Part shown: piece after piece, positions 19,105-27,536 of the stretch | Numbering within the stretch: position 1 is the first letter of the stretch | How the letters are laid out: the number at the start of each line of letters is the position of its first letter | Source of the DNA: Psychrobacillus sp. FSL H8-0483 | GTDB taxonomy: Bacteria; Bacillota; Bacilli; Bacillales_A; Planococcaceae | Assembly (NCBI RefSeq): GCF_038637725.1 | Contig: NZ_CP152052.1 | Coordinates: forward strand, 2,897,501-2,961,500 | DNA length: 64,000 nucleotides | Reading direction: 5' to 3' | The notes under the pieces: generated by a model | Databases searched by the model: none | Told to the model about the DNA's origin: nothing | The model's input: only the letters and a program-made list of their open reading frames with translations | Translations under genes and position numbers: made by a program

Positions 19105-19138
19105 ATATGTAGCCTCCTTTTTCATTATCTTTATCTTA

Positions 19139-19720
19139 CTAGAATACATTCTCCTCTTGCAACTCTTTTGCAGTTGAAGGGTGTTCATATTCTACTTTTT
19201 CCTTTTTCTCGTAAGATGCTTCATATACCACTAAAGTATCGGCGATATAATCGTGAATTGCTTGTTTCTTTGGTGTAAATCCCACGACAATATACGGAAT
19301 ATTAAATGGAATTACGGAAATAAGACGTCCAATCCACTCTCTAAACAGAACAGTACTCCATGTTAATTTTCCGCCATCCTTTGAAACTACTCGAATGCCA
19401 ACAATTATTTTCCCTACTGTTTGATGACATAACTTCGTCATTAATACAAAGTAAGTGTAAAAAATGATTGCAGTAATTATGGCAAAAGGCGCGTACCATT
19501 TGGAATCATTAAGATCTAATGAAAAAATACGGAACACAGGTTTTATTAGTAACATACCGATGGATGACAATATAAGGATGTCTATTGTATAAGCCCAAAA
19601 GCGAATCCAAAAACCAGCAGCTTTCGGTTCATATTGTGCTGTTCGATGAACAACAACCTTTTGGGTTATCGATGTGTTCTCTTGCACATCATGCTCATCT
19701 GTCTGTACAACTTCACTCAT
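19139..19720 (-). CDS. yteJ: RDD family membrane protein YteJ
   Basis: A 193-residue protein with an RDD domain. A hydrophilic N-terminal tail of about 30 residues is followed by [17 protein letters not shown], carrying the typical Arg and Asp of the first helix. Two further membrane helices and a cytoplasmic charged tail complete it. In B. subtilis it partners SppA in membrane stress (lantibiotic resistance), where YteJ inhibits SppA. Here too it follows sppA by about a dozen bases, with an AAGGAGGGG ribosome-binding site, so the operon is conserved. Confidence 0.93.
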   Translation of the reverse strand: MSEVVQTDEHDVQENTSITQKVVVHRTAQYEPKAAGFWIRFWAYTIDILILSSIGMLLIKPVFRIFSLDLNDSKWYAPFAIITAIIFYTYFVLMTKLCHQTVGKIIVGIRVVSKDGGKLTWSTVLFREWIGRLISVIPFNIPYIVVGFTPKKQAIHDYIADTLVVYEASYEKKEKVEYEHPSTAKELQEENVF

Positions 19721-19732
19721 CTGGACCCCTCC

Positions 19733-20746
19733 TTATTCATTCCCGTATAAATACATCATTTTTGGTGCATTATTATCTGTTATTAACTTAGCAATTATCT
19801 TGGATTCCATATCAACACCTAAAAGTGATTGAGCTTTCATTTTAAATATGGAACCAAAACTTTGTGTATAACCATATTCAAATACTTCAGCATTTTCTAA
19901 GTTATAATCTGTTTTAATAGCTTGCACTACGTCTTCTAAAAATCCAAAATCATCCGCTAAACCAGCTTCAATCGCTTGACGTCCATTTACGATTCTTCCA
20001 TCTGCCACTTTTTTCACTTCAGCTTCCGTCATGTTACGACCTTCTTCGATAATATCGACAAAATCCTCATACGATTCGTTTAACATTTCTTGTAACATAT
20101 TTCTCTCAGCTTCTGTCATTTCTCTTGTTGGACTCATGATGTCTTTGTATGGACCAGATTTAATCGTTACAAATTCTACTCCGTATTTATCTGCCAGTTT
20201 TCCATAGTTAATGCTTTGCATGATAACACCAATGGACCCTGTAATTGTTTCTTTGTTCACAAAAATTTTATCTGCTGGTGCAGAAATATAATATCCACCA
20301 GAAGCAGCCATACTTCCCATTGATACATAAATTGGTTTTGCTGTTTCTTCTTGTAATTCCTTAATTTCTTTATAAATTTGGGCTGATTCTACAACTCCAC
20401 CCCCTGGTGAATTAACTTGTAGTACAATCGCTTTCACCGATTCGTCCGTTTTCGCTTGTTCTAATTGTTGTAAGAAGAATTGATGATTATACCCTTCTGC
20501 TCCGAATAGTGTATTAGCACTTCCTGTATCTTGAATTACTCCGTCAACTGTTAATAAAGCTACGCGTTCGTTCACGTTTCCTTCTTCTATTACCGTTTCA
20601 AAAAAATCTGAACTGGCAACAGATGCAAAATCATCCATAAAAGCTGTCCAATCTGTTGAAAAGGCACTTGAAAGCGTGTTAACGCCTATCGAAATTACCA
20701 ATAATATGGTCGCCCCTAAAATAGCAAACCAGCGTTTCATATTCAT
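19733..20746 (-). CDS. sppA: Signal peptide peptidase SppA
   Basis: A membrane-anchored serine protease that degrades leftover signal peptides. It has an N-terminal hydrophobic anchor (about residues 5-25) and a ClpP-type core. The nucleophile is the serine in GSMAASGGYYISAP and the general-base lysine is in KSGPYKDIMSP, giving the Ser/Lys dyad of the short Gram-positive form. The start is the ATG at 20746, with GGAGGAG 8 bases upstream, for 337 residues. It is upstream of yteJ in the same operon and divergent from the NAD kinase gene. Confidence 0.95.
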   Translation of the reverse strand: MNMKRWFAILGATILLVISIGVNTLSSAFSTDWTAFMDDFASVASSDFFETVIEEGNVNERVALLTVDGVIQDTGSANTLFGAEGYNHQFFLQQLEQAKTDESVKAIVLQVNSPGGGVVESAQIYKEIKELQEETAKPIYVSMGSMAASGGYYISAPADKIFVNKETITGSIGVIMQSINYGKLADKYGVEFVTIKSGPYKDIMSPTREMTEAERNMLQEMLNESYEDFVDIIEEGRNMTEAEVKKVADGRIVNGRQAIEAGLADDFGFLEDVVQAIKTDYNLENAEVFEYGYTQSFGSIFKMKAQSLLGVDMESKIIAKLITDNNAPKMMYLYGNE

Positions 20747-20850
20747 AAATGTTACTCCTCCTTTAACTTTCCTCTTTTTATACGTAAAAAATGTCAAAAC
20801 GTTTCATGTAATGCTAAAATATATATAATTATATAAAAAGGAGAATACTT

Positions 20851-21651
20851 ATGACCTCCAGAAATACAATATATTTATATACTAAGAATGACACAAAGTC
20901 TTTGCAAATAAAAGCTACATTGGAAAAAGCAATTATACAAAATGGATTTAAAGTCGTAGAAGAAGATCATCATGCTTCAATCATAGTAAGCATTGGAACA
21001 GACGGTTCTTTTTTACAAGCCGTTCGCAATACGGGTTTTAGACAAGATTGCTTGTATGCTGGTATTTCAACGTCAGATTCCTTAAGTATGTATTGTGATT
21101 TCCTTGCTGATGATATTGAGGCAATGGCAGAAGCTGTCTTAACTAATAAAATTGAAGTTCGTAAATATCCTGTCCTAGAAATTTCGGTAAACAATAATCC
21201 AAAATTTTTATGCTTAAATGAGTTTACAATACGGTCTAATATTATCAAAGCATTTGTATTAGATATTTTTATTGACCATAAGCATTTTGAATCGTTTAGA
21301 GGAGATGGCATGGTCATATCGACTCCTACTGGTAGTTCCGCTTATAATAAATCGTTAAATGGGGCTATCGTCGACCCACTTCTACCATGTATTCAAGTTG
21401 CAGAGATTGCTTCTATAAATAGTAATGAGTTTAGAACATTAGGCTCTTCTTTTATATTAAGTGGTAATAGATCATTAGAACTTCAGTTACATAAAGATTG
21501 GAATGATTACCCTTCCATGAGTACAGATAATGAAGCGCTAAGTATTCAACACGTAGAGTCTGTCACCATCTCACTCAGTGATAAAGTAGTAAAAACAGTA
21601 AAACTTAAAAATAATAGCTATTGGGAAAAAGTTAAACGTACCTTTTTATAA
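20851..21651 (+). CDS. NAD kinase (second, YtdI-type)
   Basis: A 266-residue NAD kinase, which makes NADP from NAD. The usual GGDGT motif is GTDGS here (IVSIGTDGSFLQAVR, about 46-60). The other conserved parts are intact: NEFTIRS near 122-128 and GDGMVISTPTGSSAYNKS near 152-169. Firmicutes often carry two such enzymes, and position beside sppA-yteJ fits the YtdI/NadK2 paralogue. AAAGGAG precedes the ATG. It is separated from rarD by a family A repeat. Confidence 0.9.
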   Translation: MTSRNTIYLYTKNDTKSLQIKATLEKAIIQNGFKVVEEDHHASIIVSIGTDGSFLQAVRNTGFRQDCLYAGISTSDSLSMYCDFLADDIEAMAEAVLTNKIEVRKYPVLEISVNNNPKFLCLNEFTIRSNIIKAFVLDIFIDHKHFESFRGDGMVISTPTGSSAYNKSLNGAIVDPLLPCIQVAEIASINSNEFRTLGSSFILSGNRSLELQLHKDWNDYPSMSTDNEALSIQHVESVTISLSDKVVKTVKLKNNSYWEKVKRTFL

Positions 21652-21690
21652 GGCTAGGTTAAATTACTCTGTTATTTAATTATAAGAATA

Positions 21691-21853
21691 AATTTTGTGA
21701 CGAAAATCCGCGAGAAACCTGCGGAAAGACCGGCTACCAAGACCCCGCAACGAGCTTATAGGAACAAATCTTGTTGCCCCAAGGTGGCTAGGAGTTCGTC
21801 CACGGAAAGCGAGCGGATTTTCGACAAGTAACAACATGATCGTTTAACAGAGC
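21691..21853. repeat. Family A MITE-like repeat
   Basis: The element runs from AATTTTGTGACGAAAATCCG to ATGATCGTTTAACAGAGC, with inner inverted ends CGAAAATCCGC and GCGGATTTTCG. It is closely related to the copies at 3275 (opposite orientation) and 58269. It lies between the convergent NAD kinase and rarD genes. Confidence 0.8.
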
Positions 21854-21866
21854 CTTTTAGAAAGTA

Positions 21867-21911
21867 AAACAGGTAGTTTCGTCGTCAAACGTAAACTACC
21901 TGTTTTTTCGT
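21867..21911. terminator. Bidirectional terminator of NAD kinase / rarD
   Basis: A 13-bp stem AAACAGGTAGTTT/AAACTACCTGTTT overlaps the rarD stop. A T-run follows on the plus strand, and a weaker one on the minus strand. Confidence 0.85.
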
Positions 21912-22792
21912 ACTTCCACAATTTTTGAAATAGTAAATAGGATTAATGCACACCAAATGAAAGAAAATGACAAAAACTCAATTTTACTAAATTGTTCATC
22001 GTACATGAAGATACCTACTAATAACATAATCGTTGGTGCAATATACTGAATGAATCCTGACATATAAAGTGGCATTGTTTTAGTCCCTTTTGCAAAAAAT
22101 ATAAGTGGGACCGCAGTTGCTACACCTGTTAATATTAACAAAATGACCGTAGATAAATCCGATGAGAAAAACATAGCTTTGTCCGTTGCAACCAAGTATC
22201 CAAAATAAATTAGCGCTACAGGAAGTACAAAAAATGTTTCAATCGTTAGTCCTCTTGATGCATTAATCTTCAAACTTTTTTTAATAAGTCCATATAATGC
22301 AAACGTAATTGCTAATGTAAAGGCAATCCAGGGAATCTCACCATAAGAGATTGTTAAAATTAATACACCAGCAGCAGCAATTACTACAGCTAATTGTTGC
22401 GCCTTTGATAATTTTTCTTTAAAAAATACTATACCGAGTACGACAGAGAGTAAAGGGTTTATGTAATATCCTAGGCTTGTTTGTACAATATATCCTGCAT
22501 TTACTGCATATATGTATGTAAACCAATTTCCTGTTATTAAATAAGAAGCGATGACTAGGCTCCAGAAATCTTTCTGATTGCCCCATAACTCTTTTAAATC
22601 CATCATAAGTTGTTTAAAATTACGACCAACTATCACAAGCAGTAAAGTAAATATAAAAGACCAAATGACTCGACCTGATAATATTTCATCACTGGATACA
22701 TGGTCTAGTAACTTCCAATATATTGGCATGAATCCCCAAAATACATAAGCAATTACGACCATTATTATTCCTTGCTTTTCTTCCGTTTGCAA
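21896..22792 (-). CDS. rarD: EamA/RarD family transporter
   Basis: A 298-residue protein with ten hydrophobic segments and two EamA repeats, of the RarD subgroup (GFMPIYWKLLDHVSSDEIL near the N terminus). Members are drug/metabolite transporters; the substrate is not known for most. The start is a TTG at 22792 preceded by GAGGTG. It is a single gene between a repeat and the acyl-CoA synthetase terminator. Confidence 0.9.
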   Translation of the reverse strand: MQTEEKQGIIMVVIAYVFWGFMPIYWKLLDHVSSDEILSGRVIWSFIFTLLLVIVGRNFKQLMMDLKELWGNQKDFWSLVIASYLITGNWFTYIYAVNAGYIVQTSLGYYINPLLSVVLGIVFFKEKLSKAQQLAVVIAAAGVLILTISYGEIPWIAFTLAITFALYGLIKKSLKINASRGLTIETFFVLPVALIYFGYLVATDKAMFFSSDLSTVILLILTGVATAVPLIFFAKGTKTMPLYMSGFIQYIAPTIMLLVGIFMYDEQFSKIEFLSFSFIWCALILFTISKIVEVRKNR

Positions 22793-22858
22793 TACTTCAC
22801 CTCATTATTTTGAAACACGAGATTCATTATATTGCTTTAGCTCTTTAAAGTAAATAAC

Positions 22859-22891
22859 AAAGCACAGAGATTAATTCGCTCTCCGTGCTTT
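22859..22891 (-). terminator. Terminator after the acyl-CoA synthetase gene
   Basis: Stem AAAGCAC/GTGCTTT with inner AGAG/CTCT-type pairing lies downstream of the gene ending at 22898. Confidence 0.75.
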
Positions 22892-22897
22892 CCTCTT

Positions 22898-24475
22898 CTA
22901 TTTTTTCATTTGATCTTTCTGTCTTAACTCGATTCTTCTAATTTTACCGGATGTTGTTTTCGGTAGTTCAGCAATAAATTCAATTTCGCGTGGATACTTA
23001 TAAGGAGCAGTCATGGCCTTTACATGATTTTGCAGCTCCTTCACTAATTCAGCTGAGCCTTGAACAGTTGAATCCCTTAAAACAACGTATGCTTTTACAA
23101 TTGATCCACGAACTTCATGTGGACTTCCAATAACCGCACATTCTTGCACTGCGGAATGTTTTGTTAGTGCATCTTCTACTTCAAATGGTCCAATCGTGTA
23201 ACCAGAGCTAATAATGATGTCATCTCCTCTACCTTCAAACCAGAAATAACCATCTTCATCTTTTTTCGCTTGGTCACCTGTAATATAATAGTCTCCTCTA
23301 AATTGCATCGAAGTTCTTTCAGCGTCTTTTAAATATTCCTTGAATAATGCAGGAGTGGTTATGTGGACTGCAATATCCCCTACCTCGCCCGGTGCGCAAA
23401 TTTGGCCATGTTCATTAATAATATCCACTGTATTTCCGGGTGTCGGTTTACCCATAGAGCCTGGTCTTGCTTCCATGCCTTTCATTGTCCCAACAAGTAA
23501 TGTATTTTCGGTTTGGCCATAGCCGTCTCGGACTTCTAAATTGAAAAATTTACCGAATGTATCAATAACTTCTCTGTTTAAAGGTTCACCAGCAGATACT
23601 GCGCTATGAAGGGAAGAAAGATTATAGTTTGTTAACCCTTCAACTTTCGCCATAATACGATACTCAGTAGGTGTACAACAGATCACATTCACTTTATTCT
23701 CTTGAATAATTTTTAAATATATATTCGGTTCAAATTTCCCATTATATACATACCCAATTGCCCCACTACCAAGAGTTGCAAGGAAAGGACTCCAAATCCA
23801 TTTCTGCCATCCAGGACTCGCAGTTGCCCAAACAATATCGCCTTCTTGTATACCAAGCCAGTTAGGAGCAGATGTACGCAAATGTGCAAATGCCCATCCA
23901 TGTGTATGTACAACTCCTTTCGGATTACCTGTTGTTCCACTTGTATAAGATAGGAATGCCATATCATCTTTCAATGTATCTATCGCTTGAAACTCATCTC
24001 TTTCATTTTCCATTTCATTCGTTAAAGAAGTCCAGTTTCCATGACCATTCCCAATTACTAATAATAATTTTTCCTCCAAGTGTTTTACATCGTTAAATTG
24101 ATGTAAAAATGGCTCATAGGCAATAATTGCTTTTGCTTCACTATGTTCTAAACGATACTCAATATCCTTTGCTCTTAGCATTTCAGAACTTGGTATTACA
24201 ACTAATCCAGCTTTTAAAGCTGCAATATAAACTTCATAGGCCTCAATTAATCGAGGTACCATTACTAAAATTACATCGCCTTTTTGAAGGCCTTTTCTCG
24301 TAAAAAGATTAGCAATTTTATTTGCTCGTTGTAATAATTGTTTATACGTACTTTTTCGCGTCTCGCCTTTTTCTGACTCCCAAATTAATGCTAACTTGTT
24401 TTCATCAGCAGTAAACTTTTCAAATTCACTTACTAGGTTATAATGCAATGGAGCAATCAAATCTTGTTTTAACAT
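22898..24475 (-). CDS. Acyl-CoA synthetase (YtcI/MbcS-like)
   Basis: A 525-residue AMP-forming acyl-CoA ligase. The ATP-binding motif YTSGTTGNPKGVVHTHG lies near residues 177-193. TGDQAKKDEDGYFWFEGR and the C-terminal catalytic lysine in PKTTSGKIRR are also present. Sequence and position next to sspA match B. subtilis YtcI, related to medium/branched-chain ligases (MbcS group) that activate short branched acids for membrane lipid synthesis. The exact acid is inferred only. AAAGGAGG precedes the ATG. Confidence 0.88.
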   Translation of the reverse strand: MLKQDLIAPLHYNLVSEFEKFTADENKLALIWESEKGETRKSTYKQLLQRANKIANLFTRKGLQKGDVILVMVPRLIEAYEVYIAALKAGLVVIPSSEMLRAKDIEYRLEHSEAKAIIAYEPFLHQFNDVKHLEEKLLLVIGNGHGNWTSLTNEMENERDEFQAIDTLKDDMAFLSYTSGTTGNPKGVVHTHGWAFAHLRTSAPNWLGIQEGDIVWATASPGWQKWIWSPFLATLGSGAIGYVYNGKFEPNIYLKIIQENKVNVICCTPTEYRIMAKVEGLTNYNLSSLHSAVSAGEPLNREVIDTFGKFFNLEVRDGYGQTENTLLVGTMKGMEARPGSMGKPTPGNTVDIINEHGQICAPGEVGDIAVHITTPALFKEYLKDAERTSMQFRGDYYITGDQAKKDEDGYFWFEGRGDDIIISSGYTIGPFEVEDALTKHSAVQECAVIGSPHEVRGSIVKAYVVLRDSTVQGSAELVKELQNHVKAMTAPYKYPREIEFIAELPKTTSGKIRRIELRQKDQMKK

Positions 24476-24594
24476 TCCAATTCCTCCTTTAAGTTATTTA
24501 AATTATAAAATAAATTATGTAATAATTAAATATATATTTAATTTTCTGATATTATTTTAACATAACATTTAAACGTTGATTAAACTATAAAAAA

Positions 24595-24628
24595 GTAAAA
24601 CCGGTAGCATAATCGCTACCGGTTTTAC
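24595..24628 (-). terminator. Terminator after sspA
   Basis: A 14-bp perfect stem GTAAAACCGGTAGC/GCTACCGGTTTTAC lies just past the sspA stop, followed by TTTTTTA on the minus strand. Confidence 0.9.
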
Positions 24629-24635
24629 AGTTATA

Positions 24636-24830
24636 CTATTTTAAAAATCCATTCATTTGTTGTTGAGCCTGTTGCACTAATCGCTTTGTAATTTCTCCGC
24701 CTACGGATCCGTTGGCACGCGATGAAGCATCAGGTCCAAGTTGTACTCCAAACTCTTGAGCAATTTCATATTTCATTTGATCAATCGCTTGTTTTACGCC
24801 TGGAACTACAAGTTTATTGTTGTTTGGCAT
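24636..24830 (-). CDS. sspA: Alpha/beta-type small acid-soluble spore protein
   Basis: A 64-residue DNA-coating spore protein that protects spore DNA and is degraded at germination. The sequence has the family blocks [19 protein letters not shown] and [20 protein letters not shown]. The latter includes the typical GPR protease cleavage context EIAQEFGV upstream. I choose the ATG at 24830 because AAGGAGGTGAG lies just upstream; the longer frame starts with a GTG inside that site. The promoter at 24853-24881 looks like a sigma-G promoter. The gene shows that the organism is an endospore former. Confidence 0.96.
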   Translation of the reverse strand: MPNNNKLVVPGVKQAIDQMKYEIAQEFGVQLGPDASSRANGSVGGEITKRLVQQAQQQMNGFLK

Positions 24831-24852
24831 GTCTCTCACCTCCTTGTGAAAT

Positions 24853-24881
24853 TAGAATGGCTTTTATCATTCAAATCATGC
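24853..24881 (-). promoter_or_regulatory. Sigma-G-like promoter of sspA
   Basis: On the minus strand GCATG (-35) is followed after 17 bases by CATTCTA (-10), matching the forespore sigma-G consensus GHATR/CATWHTR. The -10 lies about 23 bases upstream of the start codon. Confidence 0.65.
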
Positions 24882-24916
24882 ACAGGTTCAAGGAGGTATA
24901 TTTTGCTATTTTTTAG

Positions 24917-25052
24917 CCGTTGTAATATTGTGCTGTTGTTGTTTTTTTGCATATAATTTGCGAGAATCCGCACAGGCTCCTGGAGGCTTATCGGTTCGCC
25001 CTCGAAAAGCAAGTGGATGCTACCAAATAACAACCATGTAGTTTAACAGTGC
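24917..25052. repeat. Shortened family A MITE-like repeat
   Basis: It resembles the 37573 copy: GCTGTTGTT near one end, AATTTGCGAGAATCCGC, then CAACCATGTAGTTTAACAG at the other end. The centre is mostly deleted. It ends 6 bases before the thiI stop codon. Confidence 0.65.
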
Positions 25053-25058
25053 TATTTC

Positions 25059-26261
25059 TTAAAGTAAGTTTTCGAAATTACTGTTTTTTCTCATTGGAAA
25101 CGAAATCACTTCTCTGTTTTCAACTGCTTCTTTTATCAGATCATCAAAATCCTTAAAGCTTTCATAATACTCCACTTTTTCAAGCTTTGGTTTTGTTTTT
25201 GGACAAGATGGCGTGAAAATCGTACAACAGTCCTCATATGGTAATATGGAAGTCTCATACGTATTTATTTCCCGGGCAATATCTATAATGTCTAATTTAT
25301 CCATTGAAATTAGTGGTCTAAAAACAGGAGTTGTAGTAACTGCATTTATTGCAGTCAAGCTTTCAAGTGTCTGACTTGCAACTTGTCCTAAGCTTTCTCC
25401 TGTCACTATTCCTAATGCTCCTATTTCTTCACGAACTATATCGGCAATTTTCATCATCATTCTTCTAGTTGTTGTCATAGTTACATTTTCTGGAATTTGC
25501 GATTGTATGCTTTGTTGAATATCTGTAAAAGGAATAACATGTAGTCTCACTGTTGCTCCAAAATGACTTAGCTGATTGGCTAAGTCCATTACTTTTTCTT
25601 TTGAACGTTCACTTGTAAATGGAGGACTATGAAAATGAATTGCATCCAGTCGAACACCACGCTTCAACAGCATATAGCCAGCAACTGGACTATCTATTCC
25701 ACCAGAAAGCATTAATAAGGAGCGTCCATTTGAACCTAATGGCATTCCACCTGCTCCTGGAATTACTTGCGCCATCATATAAACCGCATCTGCCAACACT
25801 TCTATGCGTAGATCAATTTCCGGTTTTTTCATTTGCACTTTTAAAGTAGGATGTTGTCTTAAAACATGGCTAGCAATGTTCTTTTGCAATTCATATGTAT
25901 CCATCGGAAAACGTTTGTCTGTACGTTTTACAGTTACACGGAATGTTTTATCTTGACTATCCAGACTTTCCATTATTTGCAGTGCAGTTGCTTGAATATC
26001 CTCTAAACCCTGTGAACAAGATGCAACTGGACTGAAAGATTGAATGCCAAATATTTTTGGAAGTCGTTGAATTAACTCTTGAATCTCTGAGTCCTCCGTC
26101 GAAGTTAAAAACATTCGATCTCTTTCCGCGTGTACTTTAATATTTGGTAGATCAACAAATGAAAATTTGATGTTGGTTCTCAAATGGCCAATAAACTGTT
26201 TCCTATTTTTCCCTTTTGTTGATAATTCACCGTATCTTACTAATATTTTTTCCCATTTCAT
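25059..26261 (-). CDS. thiI: tRNA 4-thiouridine synthetase ThiI
   Basis: A 400-residue enzyme that adenylates tRNA uridine 8 and transfers sulfur to make 4-thiouridine. The N-terminal THUMP region (about 60-165) precedes the PP-loop ATPase with LLMLSGGIDSPVAGYML near 180-196. The C-terminal rhodanese domain of enterobacterial ThiI is absent, as usual in Bacilli. Sulfur is therefore expected to come directly from the adjacent cysteine desulfurase, whose stop lies 5 bases upstream of this start. GGAG precedes the ATG. Confidence 0.96.
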   Translation of the reverse strand: MKWEKILVRYGELSTKGKNRKQFIGHLRTNIKFSFVDLPNIKVHAERDRMFLTSTEDSEIQELIQRLPKIFGIQSFSPVASCSQGLEDIQATALQIMESLDSQDKTFRVTVKRTDKRFPMDTYELQKNIASHVLRQHPTLKVQMKKPEIDLRIEVLADAVYMMAQVIPGAGGMPLGSNGRSLLMLSGGIDSPVAGYMLLKRGVRLDAIHFHSPPFTSERSKEKVMDLANQLSHFGATVRLHVIPFTDIQQSIQSQIPENVTMTTTRRMMMKIADIVREEIGALGIVTGESLGQVASQTLESLTAINAVTTTPVFRPLISMDKLDIIDIAREINTYETSILPYEDCCTIFTPSCPKTKPKLEKVEYYESFKDFDDLIKEAVENREVISFPMRKNSNFENLL

Positions 26262-26266
26262 AAAAT

Positions 26267-27400
26267 TTAGTCTCCTTTAATTACATTCATCACATGTGAA
26301 AATATTTTTTTAAATTGTTCTATTTCTTCTTCCGTATTAATAGAGCTAAAACTTAATCGTATTACTCCTTTAATGTATTCGTCTTGTATATGCATAGCTT
26401 TTAATACATGGCTCGTTTTCGTTTGCCTAGATGAACAAGCGCTGCTCGTTGAAACAATAACATCTTTTTGTTGCAATGCATTAATCAAAACTTCCCCTTT
26501 TATTTTGCTTACGGAGAACGAAACAATATGTGGAGCTCTATCTGGGGGAGAGATAATTTTAATATTTGGAAAGGAATTTAAAAAATGAATAAGGTTATTA
26601 GTCATTTTTTGCATCTTTTCCGCAACATTTTGCATTTGCTCACTTGCAAGTCTTACTACTTTTGCAGTACAGACTGCTAACGGAACAGGTGTTGTTCCAC
26701 TTCGTATACCTGATTCCTGTCCACCACCAAAAAGGATCGGTTCAACTTCAATGAATTTATTTAGTGCAAGTAGGCCTGAACCTTTTAAACCGTGGATTTT
26801 ATGAGAAGAAATCGTAAGAGCATCAATATCGAATGCTTGAAAATGTACCGGTAATTTACCAAAGCTTTGTACAGCGTCTACGTGAATCAACGCTCTACCT
26901 TGCCCTCTTACAATGCTCGATATTTGTTGGATTGGTTGGATTGCTCCTGTCTCATTATTCACATGCATAACACTTACTAAAACAGTATTGTCACGAAGTA
27001 GATTTTTTAGCGCATCTAATAATATAATTCCTTCCGAATCGACAGGAATCCACTCTACTTCATATCCAACTTTGCTTAATTGTTTTGCAGCTTCTAGCAC
27101 AGATGGATGCTCAATTTCTGAAACAAGTACATGATTTCCACGATGCTTATATTTAGTGGCCAATCCAAAAATGGCTAGATTATTGGATTCTGTACCACCG
27201 GATGTAAAATAAATTTTATCACTAGACGTGTGTAAAATATCTGCCACTTGCTCTCTAGCAGATTGCAATAACTCATTTGTTTGATGACCAAATTCATGAA
27301 TGGATGCAGGATTCGCCCAAAAATTTTCATTTACCGCCACAAATGTTTTCATAATCTCAGGATGCACTTTTGTTGTGGCGCTATTGTCAAAATAAATCAA
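26267..27400 (-). CDS. Cysteine desulfurase (NifZ-type, partner of ThiI)
   Basis: A PLP-dependent cysteine desulfurase of about 377 residues. The PLP lysine is in SSHKIHGLKGSG and the catalytic cysteine in STSSACSSRQTKTSHV. I choose the TTG at 27400 as start, with AAAGGAGAGAGG upstream and product beginning with IYFDNSATT. The longer frame runs into the ezrA terminator and encodes non-homologous residues. It forms a two-gene operon with thiI, like B. subtilis nifZ-thiI, and should deliver persulfide sulfur to ThiI for tRNA thiolation. Confidence 0.94.
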   Translation of the reverse strand: MIYFDNSATTKVHPEIMKTFVAVNENFWANPASIHEFGHQTNELLQSAREQVADILHTSSDKIYFTSGGTESNNLAIFGLATKYKHRGNHVLVSEIEHPSVLEAAKQLSKVGYEVEWIPVDSEGIILLDALKNLLRDNTVLVSVMHVNNETGAIQPIQQISSIVRGQGRALIHVDAVQSFGKLPVHFQAFDIDALTISSHKIHGLKGSGLLALNKFIEVEPILFGGGQESGIRSGTTPVPLAVCTAKVVRLASEQMQNVAEKMQKMTNNLIHFLNSFPNIKIISPPDRAPHIVSFSVSKIKGEVLINALQQKDVIVSTSSACSSRQTKTSHVLKAMHIQDEYIKGVIRLSFSSINTEEEIEQFKKIFSHVMNVIKGD

Positions 27401-27422
27401 TGTATTCCTCTCTCCTTTTCGG

Positions 27423-27456
27423 AAAAAAACCACCATCACAATTATAGTGAGGTGGT
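27423..27456 (-). terminator. Terminator after ezrA
   Basis: Stem ACCACC-TCAC/GTGA-GGTGGT is followed on the minus strand by TTTTTTT. It lies between ezrA and the desulfurase start. Confidence 0.85.
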
Positions 27457-27536
27457 TCACGTTTGTATATATATCTGTTTTCTAAAGTATATACTTAAGT
27501 CCAGTCTAGATGCCTATCCATGTATCAGACATATAG

